Assembly (NCBI GenBank): GCA_035651655.1
Contig: DASRFG010000001.1
Span: 94,001 to 158,000 of the forward strand
Direction of reading: 5' to 3'
DNA length: 64,000 bases
Source: Terriglobales bacterium
GTDB taxonomy: Bacteria > Acidobacteriota > Terriglobia > Terriglobales > Acidobacteriaceae
Under the pieces are notes generated by a model that searched no databases, was not told where the DNA came from, and saw only the letters and a program-made list of their open reading frames with translations. Positions 1 to 8,974 of the stretch are shown piece after piece. Numbering within the stretch: the stretch's first letter is position 1; each line of letters starts with the position of its first letter. The translations under genes were made by a program, and so were the position numbers.

Positions 1-2
1 GT

Positions 3-338
3 GCACTGGCCAACCGCCCGGAGGAGCGCGAAACTCCCAACAACTCCACCGCCACTGGACTGGAGCCCCAGCCGGAACCGATGCCCCAGTCAGAAGTGTG
101 GGCGCGACGGCTGTCGCTAATTCTATTCATGCTGATTTGCCTCTTGCTGGGGACAGTTTTGGCGGTGCTTCCGTGGACGCTCTGGTGGTCGGAGAACAAC
201 CTGCTGTTTCGTTTTCCAGCGTTACGTTCGATAGCACTGAGCCCATTTGTGAAGGGAATTGTTTCGGGTCTGGGACTTATAGATGTCTGGATTGGAATCT
301 GGGAGGCAGTGCGAAACCGGGCTCCCCACCCCAACTAA
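3..338 (+). CDS. C-terminal part of a small membrane protein (5' end outside window)
   Basis: The reading frame is open from the left window edge, so the ATG at 81 is probably internal and the gene starts outside. The visible 111 residues are a polar, Pro/Glu-rich stretch followed by two hydrophobic segments (about residues 37-60 and 78-102 of the visible part), consistent with a small inner-membrane protein. I recognise no family. It ends 83 bp before the start of the LOG-family gene on the same strand and may share its transcript. Function unknown. Confidence 0.6.
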   Translation, partial: ALANRPEERETPNNSTATGLEPQPEPMPQSEVWARRLSLILFMLICLLLGTVLAVLPWTLWWSENNLLFRFPALRSIALSPFVKGIVSGLGLIDVWIGIWEAVRNRAPHPN

Positions 339-421
339 CGTGCTTGCTCTCGGCCACTTTTCCGCAGCAATCTCTGCCCCAGCGTGGAATTATTAATTAG
401 CTCTTGATTCGAGGAAATGCG

Positions 422-1345
422 TTGAAGACAAAGTCTGAGCAGCCAACTGACAAATCTCCTGAGAGACTCGCAACTCCGGCCTCGCTGCTTCATCGGGCGC
501 CGCTGGCCTACGAAAATAAGAATTTCCTGCATAGTCCGGACGGGCGCGCCCTGCGCATCCTCTCGGAATATTACGAGCCGCTGGCCCGCTTCCGCCGAGA
601 GCAGATACAGGACACGGTGGTTTTTTTTGGATCGGCGCGCTTTGTTAGTTTGTCCGCCGCGGAAAATGCGCTGGTGCTGCTGGAAAAACCTGGATCCGCG
701 CGGCCAGCCCCGCCTGAAGAGCAGACCAAAGTACAAAGGGCGCGGGCGGCAGTGGAGATGGCGCGCTATTACGAAGACGCCCGCCGCATGGCCTCTATGC
801 TCACCAACTGGTCTTTGCAGATTCCCGCCAAGCGCCAAAGATTTGTGGTCACCACCGGCGGGGGGCCGGGGATCATGGAGGCCGCCAATCTGGGCGCGCG
901 CGAGGCCGGCGGCAAGACGATTGGGCTCAACATTCGGCTGCCTTATGAACAAATGCCGAATCCTTACATTACTCCCGAGCTCAACCTCGAATTCCATTAC
1001 TTCTTCATGCGTAAGTACTGGTTTGCTTATCTTGCCAAAGCGCTGGTGATTTTTCCCGGTGGCTTCGGCACTTTTGACGAGCTGTTTGAAATTCTCACCC
1101 TGGCCCAGACAGAGAAACTTGCAAAGAAGATCCTGGTGATTATTTACGGCAAGGATTACTGGAGCCGGCTAATAAATTTTGATGCCATGGTGGAATCGGG
1201 GACAATCTCGCCCGAGGACTTGAATTTGTTTCGTATAGTTGACTCGCCAGAAGAGGGTTTTGAGTTTCTGCGCGACGGACTTACCAAATTCCATCTCGGC
1301 CCGCAGCGGCGGGAGACACCGGAAATCGCGAAAACGAGGCCGTGA
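422..1345 (+). CDS. LOG family protein (Rossmann-fold, lysine-decarboxylase-like)
   Basis: The 307-residue protein carries the two LOG-family signatures: GGGPGIMEAAN in the middle and PGGFGTFDELFE towards the C-terminus, the latter forming the nucleotide/phosphoribosyl site. Family members release free cytokinin-type bases from nucleoside 5'-monophosphates or act as AMP/purine nucleotide phosphoribohydrolases; the bacterial role is usually unknown. The long N-terminal extension (about 110 residues before the Rossmann core) makes it a long member. I chose TTG at 422 because GAGGA at 411-415 lies 6 nt upstream; an in-frame TTG at 404 lacks a ribosome binding site. The substrate cannot be told from sequence. 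Confidence 0.88.
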   Translation: MKTKSEQPTDKSPERLATPASLLHRAPLAYENKNFLHSPDGRALRILSEYYEPLARFRREQIQDTVVFFGSARFVSLSAAENALVLLEKPGSARPAPPEEQTKVQRARAAVEMARYYEDARRMASMLTNWSLQIPAKRQRFVVTTGGGPGIMEAANLGAREAGGKTIGLNIRLPYEQMPNPYITPELNLEFHYFFMRKYWFAYLAKALVIFPGGFGTFDELFEILTLAQTEKLAKKILVIIYGKDYWSRLINFDAMVESGTISPEDLNLFRIVDSPEEGFEFLRDGLTKFHLGPQRRETPEIAKTRP

Positions 1346-1386
1346 ACTATTGCCGGCAACGTACTTCAATTAGACGAGGTGGATGG

Positions 1387-1411
1387 TGTAGGGCGGACAC
1401 TCTTGTGCGCC
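1387..1411. repeat. REP-like palindrome (TAGGGC...CACTCTTGT family)
   Basis: An imperfect hairpin: GGCGGACA at 1392-1399, loop CTCT, TGTGCGCC at 1404-1411 (one mismatch). The same core (TAGGGC-R-G-R-CACTCTTGT) recurs at 52561-52577, which marks it as a dispersed palindromic repeat rather than a gene-specific site. It lies between the convergent LOG gene and the small membrane protein gene. Confidence 0.5.
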
Positions 1412-1421
1412 AAAACGCTGA

Positions 1422-1844
1422 CTATGCGGCGGGCCGAATTTCCTGACCGCCAGGTTTCGACTTCTGCTCCACCTGCTTCTCTACCCTCTTGATTTCTACT
1501 CTTTCCTTCTTGATGTCGAGCCGAAGATGGCCGTAGAGGCTCATGTATTGATTCGCGACCCACACCAGCGCCAAAGCAGCGATGAGGTAGCCACGCCAGT
1601 CCGGCAATAGCAGCTTGTAGCGGGTGATGGCCAGAAACAAGATGGTCACGTAGTTGCTGAAACAAAATTCGCAGGTGAATAAGAAGAAGAATTTTCGTCG
1701 TAAGACGGACGACGCCTGCTCGCTTTGGCGAACGCAATATTCCCTGGGTTCACGAAAGATTTCCTCGTGGGTAACGGTCCAGCTGATGGTGGCGATGGGG
1801 AGAGCCAGCAGGAAGAGCCAGATGATCTGGGCGGCGAGGGGCAT
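1422..1844 (-). CDS. Small membrane protein, unknown function
   Basis: The 140-residue protein has an N-terminal hydrophobic segment (about 1-20), a polar segment with three cysteines, a second hydrophobic block around the FTCEFCFSNYV motif, a third membrane segment (about 85-105) and a charged Lys/Glu-rich C-terminal tail that may be a short coiled coil. I recall similar CEFCFS-type proteins as conserved hypotheticals in Acidobacteria, without a function. ATG at 1844 has no clear ribosome binding site. The frame stays open upstream to 2120 into RHS debris, so the native 5' end may have been lost by insertion or rearrangement. Confidence 0.6.
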   Translation of the reverse strand: MPLAAQIIWLFLLALPIATISWTVTHEEIFREPREYCVRQSEQASSVLRRKFFFLFTCEFCFSNYVTILFLAITRYKLLLPDWRGYLIAALALVWVANQYMSLYGHLRLDIKKERVEIKRVEKQVEQKSKPGGQEIRPAA

Positions 1845-1892
1845 CAGGGATGAGATGCAGTTCCGGCGCAGGGGTGTGCCGCCCCCCCGGGG

Positions 1893-2039
1893 TTGGACCT
1901 GGTCGGCAAGATCAAGCAGGTCACCGACCCCACCCGGCACGTACGGCTCGCTTACGACAACATGGGACGCCTGACCGGCACCAGCACGCAGTCCTCGTTC
2001 CTGCCAGGGCTGACCTACAATGTGGTGTACAACTATGAC
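1893..2039 (+). pseudogene. RHS/YD-repeat protein fragment
   Basis: About 49 codons read as an RHS-repeat segment, with the typical AYDNMGRLT core followed by a LTYNVVYNYD strand. There is no start, no RBS and no continuation: the frame leaves the family at 2039, exactly where an opposite-strand RHS fragment begins. It is a relic of a large RHS/YD-repeat polymorphic-toxin-like or wall-associated protein gene. Confidence 0.6.
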
Positions 2040-2120
2040 ACCGGTCGCGGGATCGTAATACCGCATCCTGTACTCATAAATTGCAGTCTCGGACCACTGG
2101 AATTTCACAGTGGAAAGCAC
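2040..2120 (-). pseudogene. RHS core-motif fragment, inverted relative to its neighbour
   Basis: Read on the minus strand, this stretch gives YEYRMRYYDPATG, which matches the RYYDP-x-x-G motif that closes the RHS core before the variable C-terminus. It directly abuts the plus-strand RHS fragment at 2039/2040, so two RHS pieces face each other head to head. It is probably left over from an inversion or deletion in an RHS gene. Confidence 0.5.
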
Positions 2121-2253
2121 GCACTGGGGGCTTCATCGCGTCGCCATAGGCAATTCTTCCAATCCATCGGACCCGGCTGTCATCTGTGACTCTTGGGCGA
2201 ACACGAGCATCACGGTTCCGAAGCACTAGCGGAGATAGGCAGGGATCGAGAGT

Positions 2254-2988
2254 ATGCAAAAAAGCGTCAGGGTGGCGGTCACGATACTTTTTGGGCTCTT
2301 TGCTCTTCCCGCGCTGATATTCGGCTTCTATCTTGTCGCCTGCTCAGTCCGCATCCACACGACTGAGGTCTACTACGTCGAGTATCCGTATCTTGCCGTG
2401 GGTGCAGGCTTAGTGACGCTCGGAGCTGGCATTTTCTGCTGCGCTTTTTATGGTACATCGCGCAAGGGTTTTTACAGACTTCTTCTCCCTGTTGGAGCTG
2501 CACTCGGGTTGTCGATCCTCGTGTACATCCCAGATGGGATACCGCATGTGCACCGGAGCATGATTCAAGACTCTAACTACTTGTCGAGTGTCCATTCATT
2601 CCTTGGTGTTTGGCATGACGCCAACCACAGATTCCCAAAGAACGAGGCCGAGTTCTTGGATGCCCTGAGGAGGGGCCGCGAAATGTGGCAGAATCGTGTG
2701 AAATCGCCGCCCACGGAGAGCTGCTACTCTCAGAGAGGACATCGGATCCTTTACCAAATCGTTGTCGTAAACGATGCATCTGGGCCACGTTTGGACAATG
2801 TGTCGGATCGTCCGGGCGTGATCTACTACGCGGTTTCGAGTGACCAACAACAGTACTGGGTCACGATGACGGGGCTGCTCACAGACACATCCTCTGCCGC
2901 AACCCTGAAGAAGCTGATCGATCGACCGAACGAGAAGTTGCTGGTCGTTTCGCCGTCAGGCTACGACTACCCAAGTCCCGGGCACTGA
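2254..2988 (+). CDS. Membrane-anchored protein of unknown function
   Basis: The 244-residue protein has three N-terminal hydrophobic segments (about 7-30, 48-68, 74-93) followed by a soluble region of about 150 residues. The soluble part begins with a helix-rich stretch (HSFLGVWHDANHRFPKNEAEF) reminiscent of the post-helix region of pseudopilin-like periplasmic domains that often contain a YPxxxxEL-type stretch. That resemblance is weak. It stands alone between RHS debris and the convergent CRTAC1 gene. There is no strong Shine-Dalgarno before ATG 2254. Function unknown. Confidence 0.6.
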   Translation: MQKSVRVAVTILFGLFALPALIFGFYLVACSVRIHTTEVYYVEYPYLAVGAGLVTLGAGIFCCAFYGTSRKGFYRLLLPVGAALGLSILVYIPDGIPHVHRSMIQDSNYLSSVHSFLGVWHDANHRFPKNEAEFLDALRRGREMWQNRVKSPPTESCYSQRGHRILYQIVVVNDASGPRLDNVSDRPGVIYYAVSSDQQQYWVTMTGLLTDTSSAATLKKLIDRPNEKLLVVSPSGYDYPSPGH

Positions 2989-3177
2989 GGATCTGCCCGC
3001 TTTGCATGGTCAGTTGTGGATGGTTTACACGCAGAGGGGCGTAGTCTGAGGCGATCTTCTTAACCTAAGCGGAGGCACTGAAATTCGGTGACGTCCCTGA
3101 GAGCCTCCCCAGGGCTTACGCGCTGGGCCAAAAGCTATGCCGCCTTAGCGGGCTGGGTTCGTGCTCTCACCCAGACG

Positions 3178-5001
3178 TTATCTCAACCGCTGTGGATCAG
3201 CGGCCGTGATGCCGGGTGTGGGCAGCGGTTGCGATTGGCTGATTCCACGTCCCTCTACAATTGTATAAATGGCATCGGCTGCAACACTGCGTAGCGTTTC
3301 CACTTTGCCACTGGGCCAATTGACCTGCACAGAATCTATGGTGGTGTTGCCGCCCAAGCCGAAATGTAAACGCAAATCGTTTTGCGAAAGATAGCTCGAT
3401 CCGCCGTGCACTTCGTCCATTTGGACCATCTTTCCGGTGTGCACGGTCACACGCGCACCGACTGCGGCACGGTTGCTCTTGGTGCCGACCAGCTTCAACA
3501 ACACGCGATGGTTGCGGCTGTCGTTGTGATTCATCAGCACGGTTGGAGATCCGTCCATGTTCAGCACCACTACGTCAACATTGCCATTGTTGGTGATATC
3601 GCCGAGGGCGGCGCCGCGGCGCGACTGTGGTGGAAGGCCGGCGAGACCGGCGACACTTGAAACTTCATCGAAGGTGCTATCGCCGTTGTTTCTGTAGAGC
3701 AGCAGGGGCTGCCGATAAGGAGCGCTGCCGGGAACGGCGTCAATTTGCGGATAGACGTGGCCGTTGGCCACAAAAATATCGGGCCAACCGTCGTTGTCCA
3801 TGTCGAAAAAGGCGGTGCCCCATCCAACCAAAGGATAGCTGGCCTGGGCCAGCCGGGCCTTCCAACTGATGTCGTCAAAGCCCTCGACGCCGAGGTTGTG
3901 GTAGAGATTGTTCACCTGCTCCGCGAAGTTGGTGACGAACATGGAAAACCGGCCACTGTGATCGTAGTCGCCGAAATCCACCCCCATGGAGCCAACCGCC
4001 TGGCCATCGGGATCGAGGGCTGCGCCCATCAGCATGGCAACGTCGCTGAAGGTGCCATCGTGATTGTTGTGGTACAGATATTTGGGAGTGGAGTCGTTGG
4101 CCACGAACAGATCAGGCCATCCGTCGTTGTCGTAATCTCCCCATACCACACCCAGGCCATAGTATCCCGCGGGATCGCTGACTCCGGCTTTCTTGGAAAC
4201 TTCTTCGAAAGTGCCGTCCCCGCGGTTATGAAACAGCAGGTCGGTTTCACCGACCATGCCCCACGGGCCACACTGCACGGCTACCGCTTTGTAGCGGCAA
4301 AACTGCGCGCTGCCCGGCTCAGGAAGATGATCAATATCAACATGCACGTAGCGTGAGACGAACAGATCCACATTGCCGTCGCGGTCGTAGTCTGCCCACG
4401 CTGCGCCGGTGCTGAAGCCGCCGCCGCGCACGCCGGCTCTGTCGGTGACGTCCTCGAAGGTGCAATTGCCCTTATTGCGATAAAGCGCATTTCCGCCATA
4501 ACCAGTGACATAGAGGTCGAGCTGGCCGTCGTTATCGAAGTCGGCGACGGCAACTCCCATCCCCCAACCTTTGCGGCTGAGTCCGGCGGACTTGGTGATG
4601 TCGGTGAACTTGCCGTTGGGTTCCTGGTGATAAAGCGTCACCAAAGGATCGCCACCCTGGCGGTAGCGTTCGACGGTGGAACCATTCACGACGACCAGGT
4701 CCGGGCGACCATCATTGTCACAATCGAAAAGGCCGAGACCGCCGCTCATGGATTCAATTACGTAACGTTTATCGGGAGTGGCGATGTGGGGGGCCGTGAC
4801 GCCAAGTTCAGCCGCGACATCCTCAAACTTGGGCACCGGCACGGAACTGGCAGGCTTCTTCTTCCTTGCGGGGGGCGGAGGAGGTGCTTTGCCGACTACT
4901 GGCCCCGCCGCTGGCGGATTCGCGGGCGGCTTCTGGGCGTGCAACAGCGGCGAGCAGACGAGAGCAGCGAGAACCCAAAGGGCGACGGCAGCCATTTTCA
5001 C
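3178..5001 (-). CDS. CRTAC1 family protein: FG-GAP/VCBS repeats plus ASPIC/UnbV domain
   Basis: The 607-residue exported protein begins with a signal peptide (hydrophobic to about residue 20, Ala-x-Ala-type cut near LLHAQ) and a Pro/Lys-rich linker. At least six FG-GAP-like repeats with Ca-binding DxDxDGxxD loops follow (for example DCDNDGRPDLV, DFDNDGQLDLY, DMDNDGWPDIF), suggesting an integrin-alpha-like beta-propeller. The last 80 residues match ASPIC/UnbV (NRAAVGARV... WPSGKVE). Such proteins are surface or periplasmic, often encoded beside TonB-dependent receptors in Acidobacteria and Bacteroidetes, as here. The start is GTG at 5001 or ATG two codons later; neither has a strong RBS. Confidence 0.88.
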   Translation of the reverse strand: MKMAAVALWVLAALVCSPLLHAQKPPANPPAAGPVVGKAPPPPPARKKKPASSVPVPKFEDVAAELGVTAPHIATPDKRYVIESMSGGLGLFDCDNDGRPDLVVVNGSTVERYRQGGDPLVTLYHQEPNGKFTDITKSAGLSRKGWGMGVAVADFDNDGQLDLYVTGYGGNALYRNKGNCTFEDVTDRAGVRGGGFSTGAAWADYDRDGNVDLFVSRYVHVDIDHLPEPGSAQFCRYKAVAVQCGPWGMVGETDLLFHNRGDGTFEEVSKKAGVSDPAGYYGLGVVWGDYDNDGWPDLFVANDSTPKYLYHNNHDGTFSDVAMLMGAALDPDGQAVGSMGVDFGDYDHSGRFSMFVTNFAEQVNNLYHNLGVEGFDDISWKARLAQASYPLVGWGTAFFDMDNDGWPDIFVANGHVYPQIDAVPGSAPYRQPLLLYRNNGDSTFDEVSSVAGLAGLPPQSRRGAALGDITNNGNVDVVVLNMDGSPTVLMNHNDSRNHRVLLKLVGTKSNRAAVGARVTVHTGKMVQMDEVHGGSSYLSQNDLRLHFGLGGNTTIDSVQVNWPSGKVETLRSVAADAIYTIVEGRGISQSQPLPTPGITAADPQRLR

Positions 5002-5033
5002 GTTGAGACCATTCTAGAACGGGGTCTGGGACA

Positions 5034-5067
5034 ATAAAAAACCCTGGCCACCACATAGTGGCCAGGG
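5034..5067 (-). terminator. Rho-independent terminator of the TonB-dependent receptor gene
   Basis: A perfect 10-bp stem, CCCTGGCCAC at 5042-5051 and GTGGCCAGGG at 5058-5067, has a 6-nt loop. On the minus strand it is followed directly by a T-rich tract (TTTTTATT, 5034-5041). It lies 22 bp after the receptor stop codon and isolates it from the CRTAC1 gene downstream. Confidence 0.9.
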
Positions 5068-5088
5068 CAACGTCTTGATAAGCGACAG

Positions 5089-8000
5089 CTAGAAAATGAA
5101 CTTCAATCCGAGTTGGAGGATGCGCGAGAGGTGCGCACCGGACGCGTGAAGGAAACTCGAGCTCGAAAGGCAAGCTCCTCCAAAAGAGCAGTCCAGCGAG
5201 TCATTCCCAGTGCCGTTGTTTCCGCCCAGTGGCAACCAGGAGGTGTGGTTGAAAATGTTGAATGCCTCACCCCGGAACTCGACCGCAGCCCGCTCTTTAA
5301 TGTTAAAGCGCTTGAAAAGCGCCATGTCCACATTTGTACGGCTCGGATTAGTTAATGAGTTTCTGCCCGAGTTTCCAAATGTCAGACCCTGAGGCTGGGC
5401 GTATGCAGCCGGATTGTAGATTAACGGCCCCAAACTCGCCTGAGCAGCTGCTGCTTGATCGATTCCGGAACGTGGGTCGCCTACTCGATCGGCATAAGAT
5501 CCGGTTCCGGTACCGTTCGCCACCCCGGCGCTGTCACCGAAAACAGAGTTGGTTACGCTGAACGGTGTTCCCGTCTGATAACTCACAATGCCAGACCATT
5601 GCCAGCCGCCGAGTAGCGTGTTGGTGAGACCGGACCCCTTGAAAAAGGGAAGGTCATAAACGTAGCCGATGTTCAGGATATGTCGCTGATCAAAGTTGGA
5701 CGTCGCGCGAGTAAACGCAGGATTGAAAGAATTGACGAAGGTACCGTCAAACCGGTCTGAGGAATCGTCAATGGAATGAGAATACGTGTAGGCAAAATTG
5801 AGGTGAAGACCGCCCACCGTGTGGCGCAACGAGCTCTGGAAAGCATGGTAGACGGAACTGGCCTTGTTCTCGAGAGAGTTGATATCAGCGTACCCCCGGA
5901 ATGACCGGAAGAAGTTGGCGTCATCCCCACAGGCTACTCTAAGGTTTTGGAAAGCACGCATGCCGGGAGTTATGGCCACGCCGCTAGGGGTGGTGTTGGT
6001 TTTGCACACATTATCGGTGATGACCTCCCCTGGCTTGAACGGGTTGTCACTCAAGGGAACGGGGAGGAGCTGATTGAGATCAACCTGCCGGCCTAAGTGT
6101 GTGCCCTTGCTACCGACATACGAAACCGTCGCAACGGTATTCTTCACAATTTCGCGTTGAACATCCAGGTGCCACTGTTGTACGTACGGCCAGATGGCCT
6201 CTCGGGGTATAGAGTTTACGGTGAGTGGAAAAATGGCTCCTGCGGCACCAATGCCGTTGTACCCACTTGCTAGCAGTGCCCCCGAGGGACCAAAAGTACT
6301 AGCAATGTTGCTTTGAGTAGCAGCCAGAACGCCTGGAGGCGAATTTTCCAGGGACTCAGTGTTCGCTTCATTACCATTGGTCTGCTCAAAGAAGATCCCG
6401 TATCCACCTCGGATCGCAGTCTTGCCGTTCCCGGCTGGGTCAAAAGCAAAGCCAAATCGAGGCGCCGGATTGAACAAATGGCCCTCCATGCAGCCATCTG
6501 GCGCTCCGCTTACGCCGCATTGAACGATGCCGTCGAATCGGTCTTTGCCTCCTGTAAGGTTGAGCGACCCGTCAGCGTTCAGCGTCGGAGCTGTCGCGAG
6601 GTTGTACTTAGTCGGGTCAAAGTTGAAGGCATTGTGGTACCGCTCCTTATAGACACCGTACATGCTAATGCGCATACCAAGGTTGAGGGTCAGCCGATCG
6701 GTGACACGCCAGTCATCTTGGAAGTAGGGTTCCAGAGTCTTAGACCGGTTGTAATATTTTACTGCTCGGTTCTGCTGTCCAAATGAAGAGACGTTGCCCA
6801 TCAACAGATCGGCGAACGCGTTACCGCTACCGACCGTACTGTTGCTACCCCTAAACGTCAGAAATCCACCGACCCCACCTGGCCCTAATTCGCCGCCCAG
6901 TTCGTTCTTTTGACGAATGGCAGAGTAGGCGCCGAACTGAAGATTATGGCGGCCCACGATCTTGGTGACGTTATCGCGGAATGTGTATGAGGGATTCGAG
7001 TTGTATATGCCATTCGGAATGTACCCGGCATCGATTGCCAAGCTGCCGCCGCCATAAATGTCGCCGGCATCCTGCAGACTTATTCCAGGGATCACGCCGG
7101 ACCCGGTTCCGAACAACGTTCCCATAGTCATGCTTGCAGGGCGTTTCCAGGCATTAGGGTCGGGGAAGCCAGTGTTGAAAAGAATGATGTGGTCAGTGGT
7201 ATAGCTGAAGACGAACTCATTCAAGAGGGTAGGCGAAGCAGTGGCGGTCAAGCGCGCAACCACGCTTACGCCCGGGCCTTCGAAATTTGTGCCGATGGTT
7301 GGGAGATCGGTGCCGTTAGTCCACAGAGGCACCGCGGTTTGCGTATCCCACGAGTCATGAATGTAGTGGAACATCGCACGCACCTTGGAGTTAAAGTTAT
7401 GATCCACGCGCAACAACTCTTCCCGCCAATTGGTGGGCTGCACCGGCGCAAGGTTGAAGAAATTTCCAGGTGCATTGGGTTCGGGAATAAGGGGCAGAAG
7501 CAGAGCGCCATTAGGATTGATCGGGACCTTGTTCCCGGGGAAAGGAGTGGATGTGCCTGGAATGTGAGGGCACAATCCGTTTAGTGCCGGATTGCTGGAT
7601 GTACAAATATCGTTGAAATTGCCGGCGCGCTGCGCCACCGAGGGGACCTGAACGTTAAAGGTCTGCCCGGGAACTCGATCCTTACGCCACTCCTGCGACC
7701 AGAAGAAGAAGCTCTTGTCTTTCTTGGTATTGTAGACGCCGGGGATAAAAATCGGCCCCCCCACGTTATAGCCATAGTCGTTCTTCTTGTAAGTCGGTAC
7801 CTTGGACTGAAAATAGTTCCTGGCGTTGAAAGCCTCATTGCGGACGAACTCGTAGACGCTGCCATGAAAACCGCTGGTGCCCGACTTGATCTCAGTCTCA
7901 ACCGTGCCGGAGCCGTTACGTCCGTATTGGGCACCGTAGTTGGAGGTGAGGACTCGAACTTCCCCGATAGCGTCAATGCTGGGATAAACGTTCAAGGTGG

Positions 8001-8619
8001 CATTGCTGCCGTTATCCATATTGTCGCCACCGTCGAGCTCCCAGTTGTTGTACTCGGTGCGGCCACCATTGAAACTGAACGCCACATTGCCGTACACGCC
8101 GACTGTACCCTCATCCTGACCGGTCTGATTGCTAACTCCCGGAACTAATGTTGCGAGCTGAGTAAAATTCCGCCCATTGAGTTGAAGCTGAGTGATTTGC
8201 TTGCCAGTAACCGTACCAGCCAAGTCCGAAGATTGGGTTTCTACTTGCGCAATGTTCTGGCCTTCAACGGTGATCTCGGTTGAGGCCGCACCCACTTGGA
8301 GAGTCGCATCCGCGCGATTCTTTCCTCCAATCCGAAGAACAATCCCCTTGGCGGAGTAGTTCCGGAACCCGGAGGCGGAAATATTTAGGTCGTAGGCACC
8401 CGAGGGCAAGCCCCCCACCAGATAATCACCGTCAGAGTTGGTTTGTGTAGCGCGATTAATGCCACGCTCCGGACTACTCACTGTGACTTGAGCATTGGCG
8501 ACGCTGGCGCCGGATGGATCTTTCACACTACCCGTGATCTGGCCGGTGTCTTGTGCTAGAGCGGCGACGGACAACACCAGCAGCGTGACCAACAAACGCA
8601 ACCAACGATCAGATGTCAT
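5089..8619 (-). CDS. TonB-dependent receptor, Oar-like, with carboxypeptidase-regulatory domain
   Basis: The 1176-residue outer-membrane protein starts with a signal peptide (cut after VAALAQ), then a carboxypeptidase-regulatory-like beta-sandwich (GQITGSVKDPSGASV, about residues 25-110), a plug domain (QLQLNGRNF... ELDGGDNMDNG), and a very long beta-barrel ending in the terminal Phe of outer-membrane proteins (LKFIF). The large Acidobacteria/Myxococcus Oar-type receptors have this plan; substrates are unknown, and protein or peptide and oligosaccharide uptake have been proposed. ATG 8619 is chosen because GGAGGAG lies 6 nt upstream; the frame is open farther up without an RBS. It is transcribed divergently from a TPR gene and ends in a strong terminator. 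Confidence 0.92.
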   Translation of the reverse strand: MTSDRWLRLLVTLLVLSVAALAQDTGQITGSVKDPSGASVANAQVTVSSPERGINRATQTNSDGDYLVGGLPSGAYDLNISASGFRNYSAKGIVLRIGGKNRADATLQVGAASTEITVEGQNIAQVETQSSDLAGTVTGKQITQLQLNGRNFTQLATLVPGVSNQTGQDEGTVGVYGNVAFSFNGGRTEYNNWELDGGDNMDNGSNATLNVYPSIDAIGEVRVLTSNYGAQYGRNGSGTVETEIKSGTSGFHGSVYEFVRNEAFNARNYFQSKVPTYKKNDYGYNVGGPIFIPGVYNTKKDKSFFFWSQEWRKDRVPGQTFNVQVPSVAQRAGNFNDICTSSNPALNGLCPHIPGTSTPFPGNKVPINPNGALLLPLIPEPNAPGNFFNLAPVQPTNWREELLRVDHNFNSKVRAMFHYIHDSWDTQTAVPLWTNGTDLPTIGTNFEGPGVSVVARLTATASPTLLNEFVFSYTTDHIILFNTGFPDPNAWKRPASMTMGTLFGTGSGVIPGISLQDAGDIYGGGSLAIDAGYIPNGIYNSNPSYTFRDNVTKIVGRHNLQFGAYSAIRQKNELGGELGPGGVGGFLTFRGSNSTVGSGNAFADLLMGNVSSFGQQNRAVKYYNRSKTLEPYFQDDWRVTDRLTLNLGMRISMYGVYKERYHNAFNFDPTKYNLATAPTLNADGSLNLTGGKDRFDGIVQCGVSGAPDGCMEGHLFNPAPRFGFAFDPAGNGKTAIRGGYGIFFEQTNGNEANTESLENSPPGVLAATQSNIASTFGPSGALLASGYNGIGAAGAIFPLTVNSIPREAIWPYVQQWHLDVQREIVKNTVATVSYVGSKGTHLGRQVDLNQLLPVPLSDNPFKPGEVITDNVCKTNTTPSGVAITPGMRAFQNLRVACGDDANFFRSFRGYADINSLENKASSVYHAFQSSLRHTVGGLHLNFAYTYSHSIDDSSDRFDGTFVNSFNPAFTRATSNFDQRHILNIGYVYDLPFFKGSGLTNTLLGGWQWSGIVSYQTGTPFSVTNSVFGDSAGVANGTGTGSYADRVGDPRSGIDQAAAAQASLGPLIYNPAAYAQPQGLTFGNSGRNSLTNPSRTNVDMALFKRFNIKERAAVEFRGEAFNIFNHTSWLPLGGNNGTGNDSLDCSFGGACLSSSSFLHASGAHLSRILQLGLKFIF

Positions 8620-8759
8620 ATAAACTCCTCCACAGTTTTTGGGGCGCGCAGCGCGCGGCAAACTCGCGAGAATTTCTGAGTCACGGGCAAAAAGGAGAGG
8701 CACTGCATCGTTCTTGTCGCAATCCGGACACCAACTGTTTACAAATCGTTAACGCTGGA

Positions 8760-8788
8760 AGTATGTGGCATAAACTGTGTTGCTGCAA
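8760..8788 (-). promoter_or_regulatory. Candidate sigma-70 promoter for the receptor gene
   Basis: On the minus strand TTGCAG (8788-8783) and CATACT (8765-8760) are separated by 17 nt and lie about 140 nt upstream of the receptor start codon. Match quality is moderate. The 8620-8974 intergenic region holds no gene; besides this and the plus-strand promoter at 8920-8947 I see no other structure in it. Confidence 0.35.
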
Positions 8789-8919
8789 ATGATTAGCTGG
8801 CTCATGCCGAGGTAATTCGTTTCCATACAGTGAAAGCCTTCTGAAATTTCATAGAAACTACGATCGTAATACAGATTTTGGGAGAGCCGCCCAGGGGCTC
8901 GCGCCGGAAGCTTGTTCTC

Positions 8920-8947
8920 TTGACGCTAAGGGGTCCGCACGTAATAT
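8920..8947 (+). promoter_or_regulatory. Candidate sigma-70 promoter for the TPR gene
   Basis: TTGACG at 8920-8925 and TAATAT at 8942-8947 with a 16-nt spacer form a near-consensus promoter 27 nt before the ATG at 8975, which would give a short leader. Confidence 0.6.
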
Positions 8948-8974
8948 CGTGAAAAGGAAGCCGAGCCTGGGTCA

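Noticed and set aside
3745-4356. Plus-strand ORF antisense to the CRTAC1 gene
   Set aside because: High-GC shadow ORF; the repeating Ile/Val/Val pattern is the complement of the FG-GAP Asp/Asn codons.
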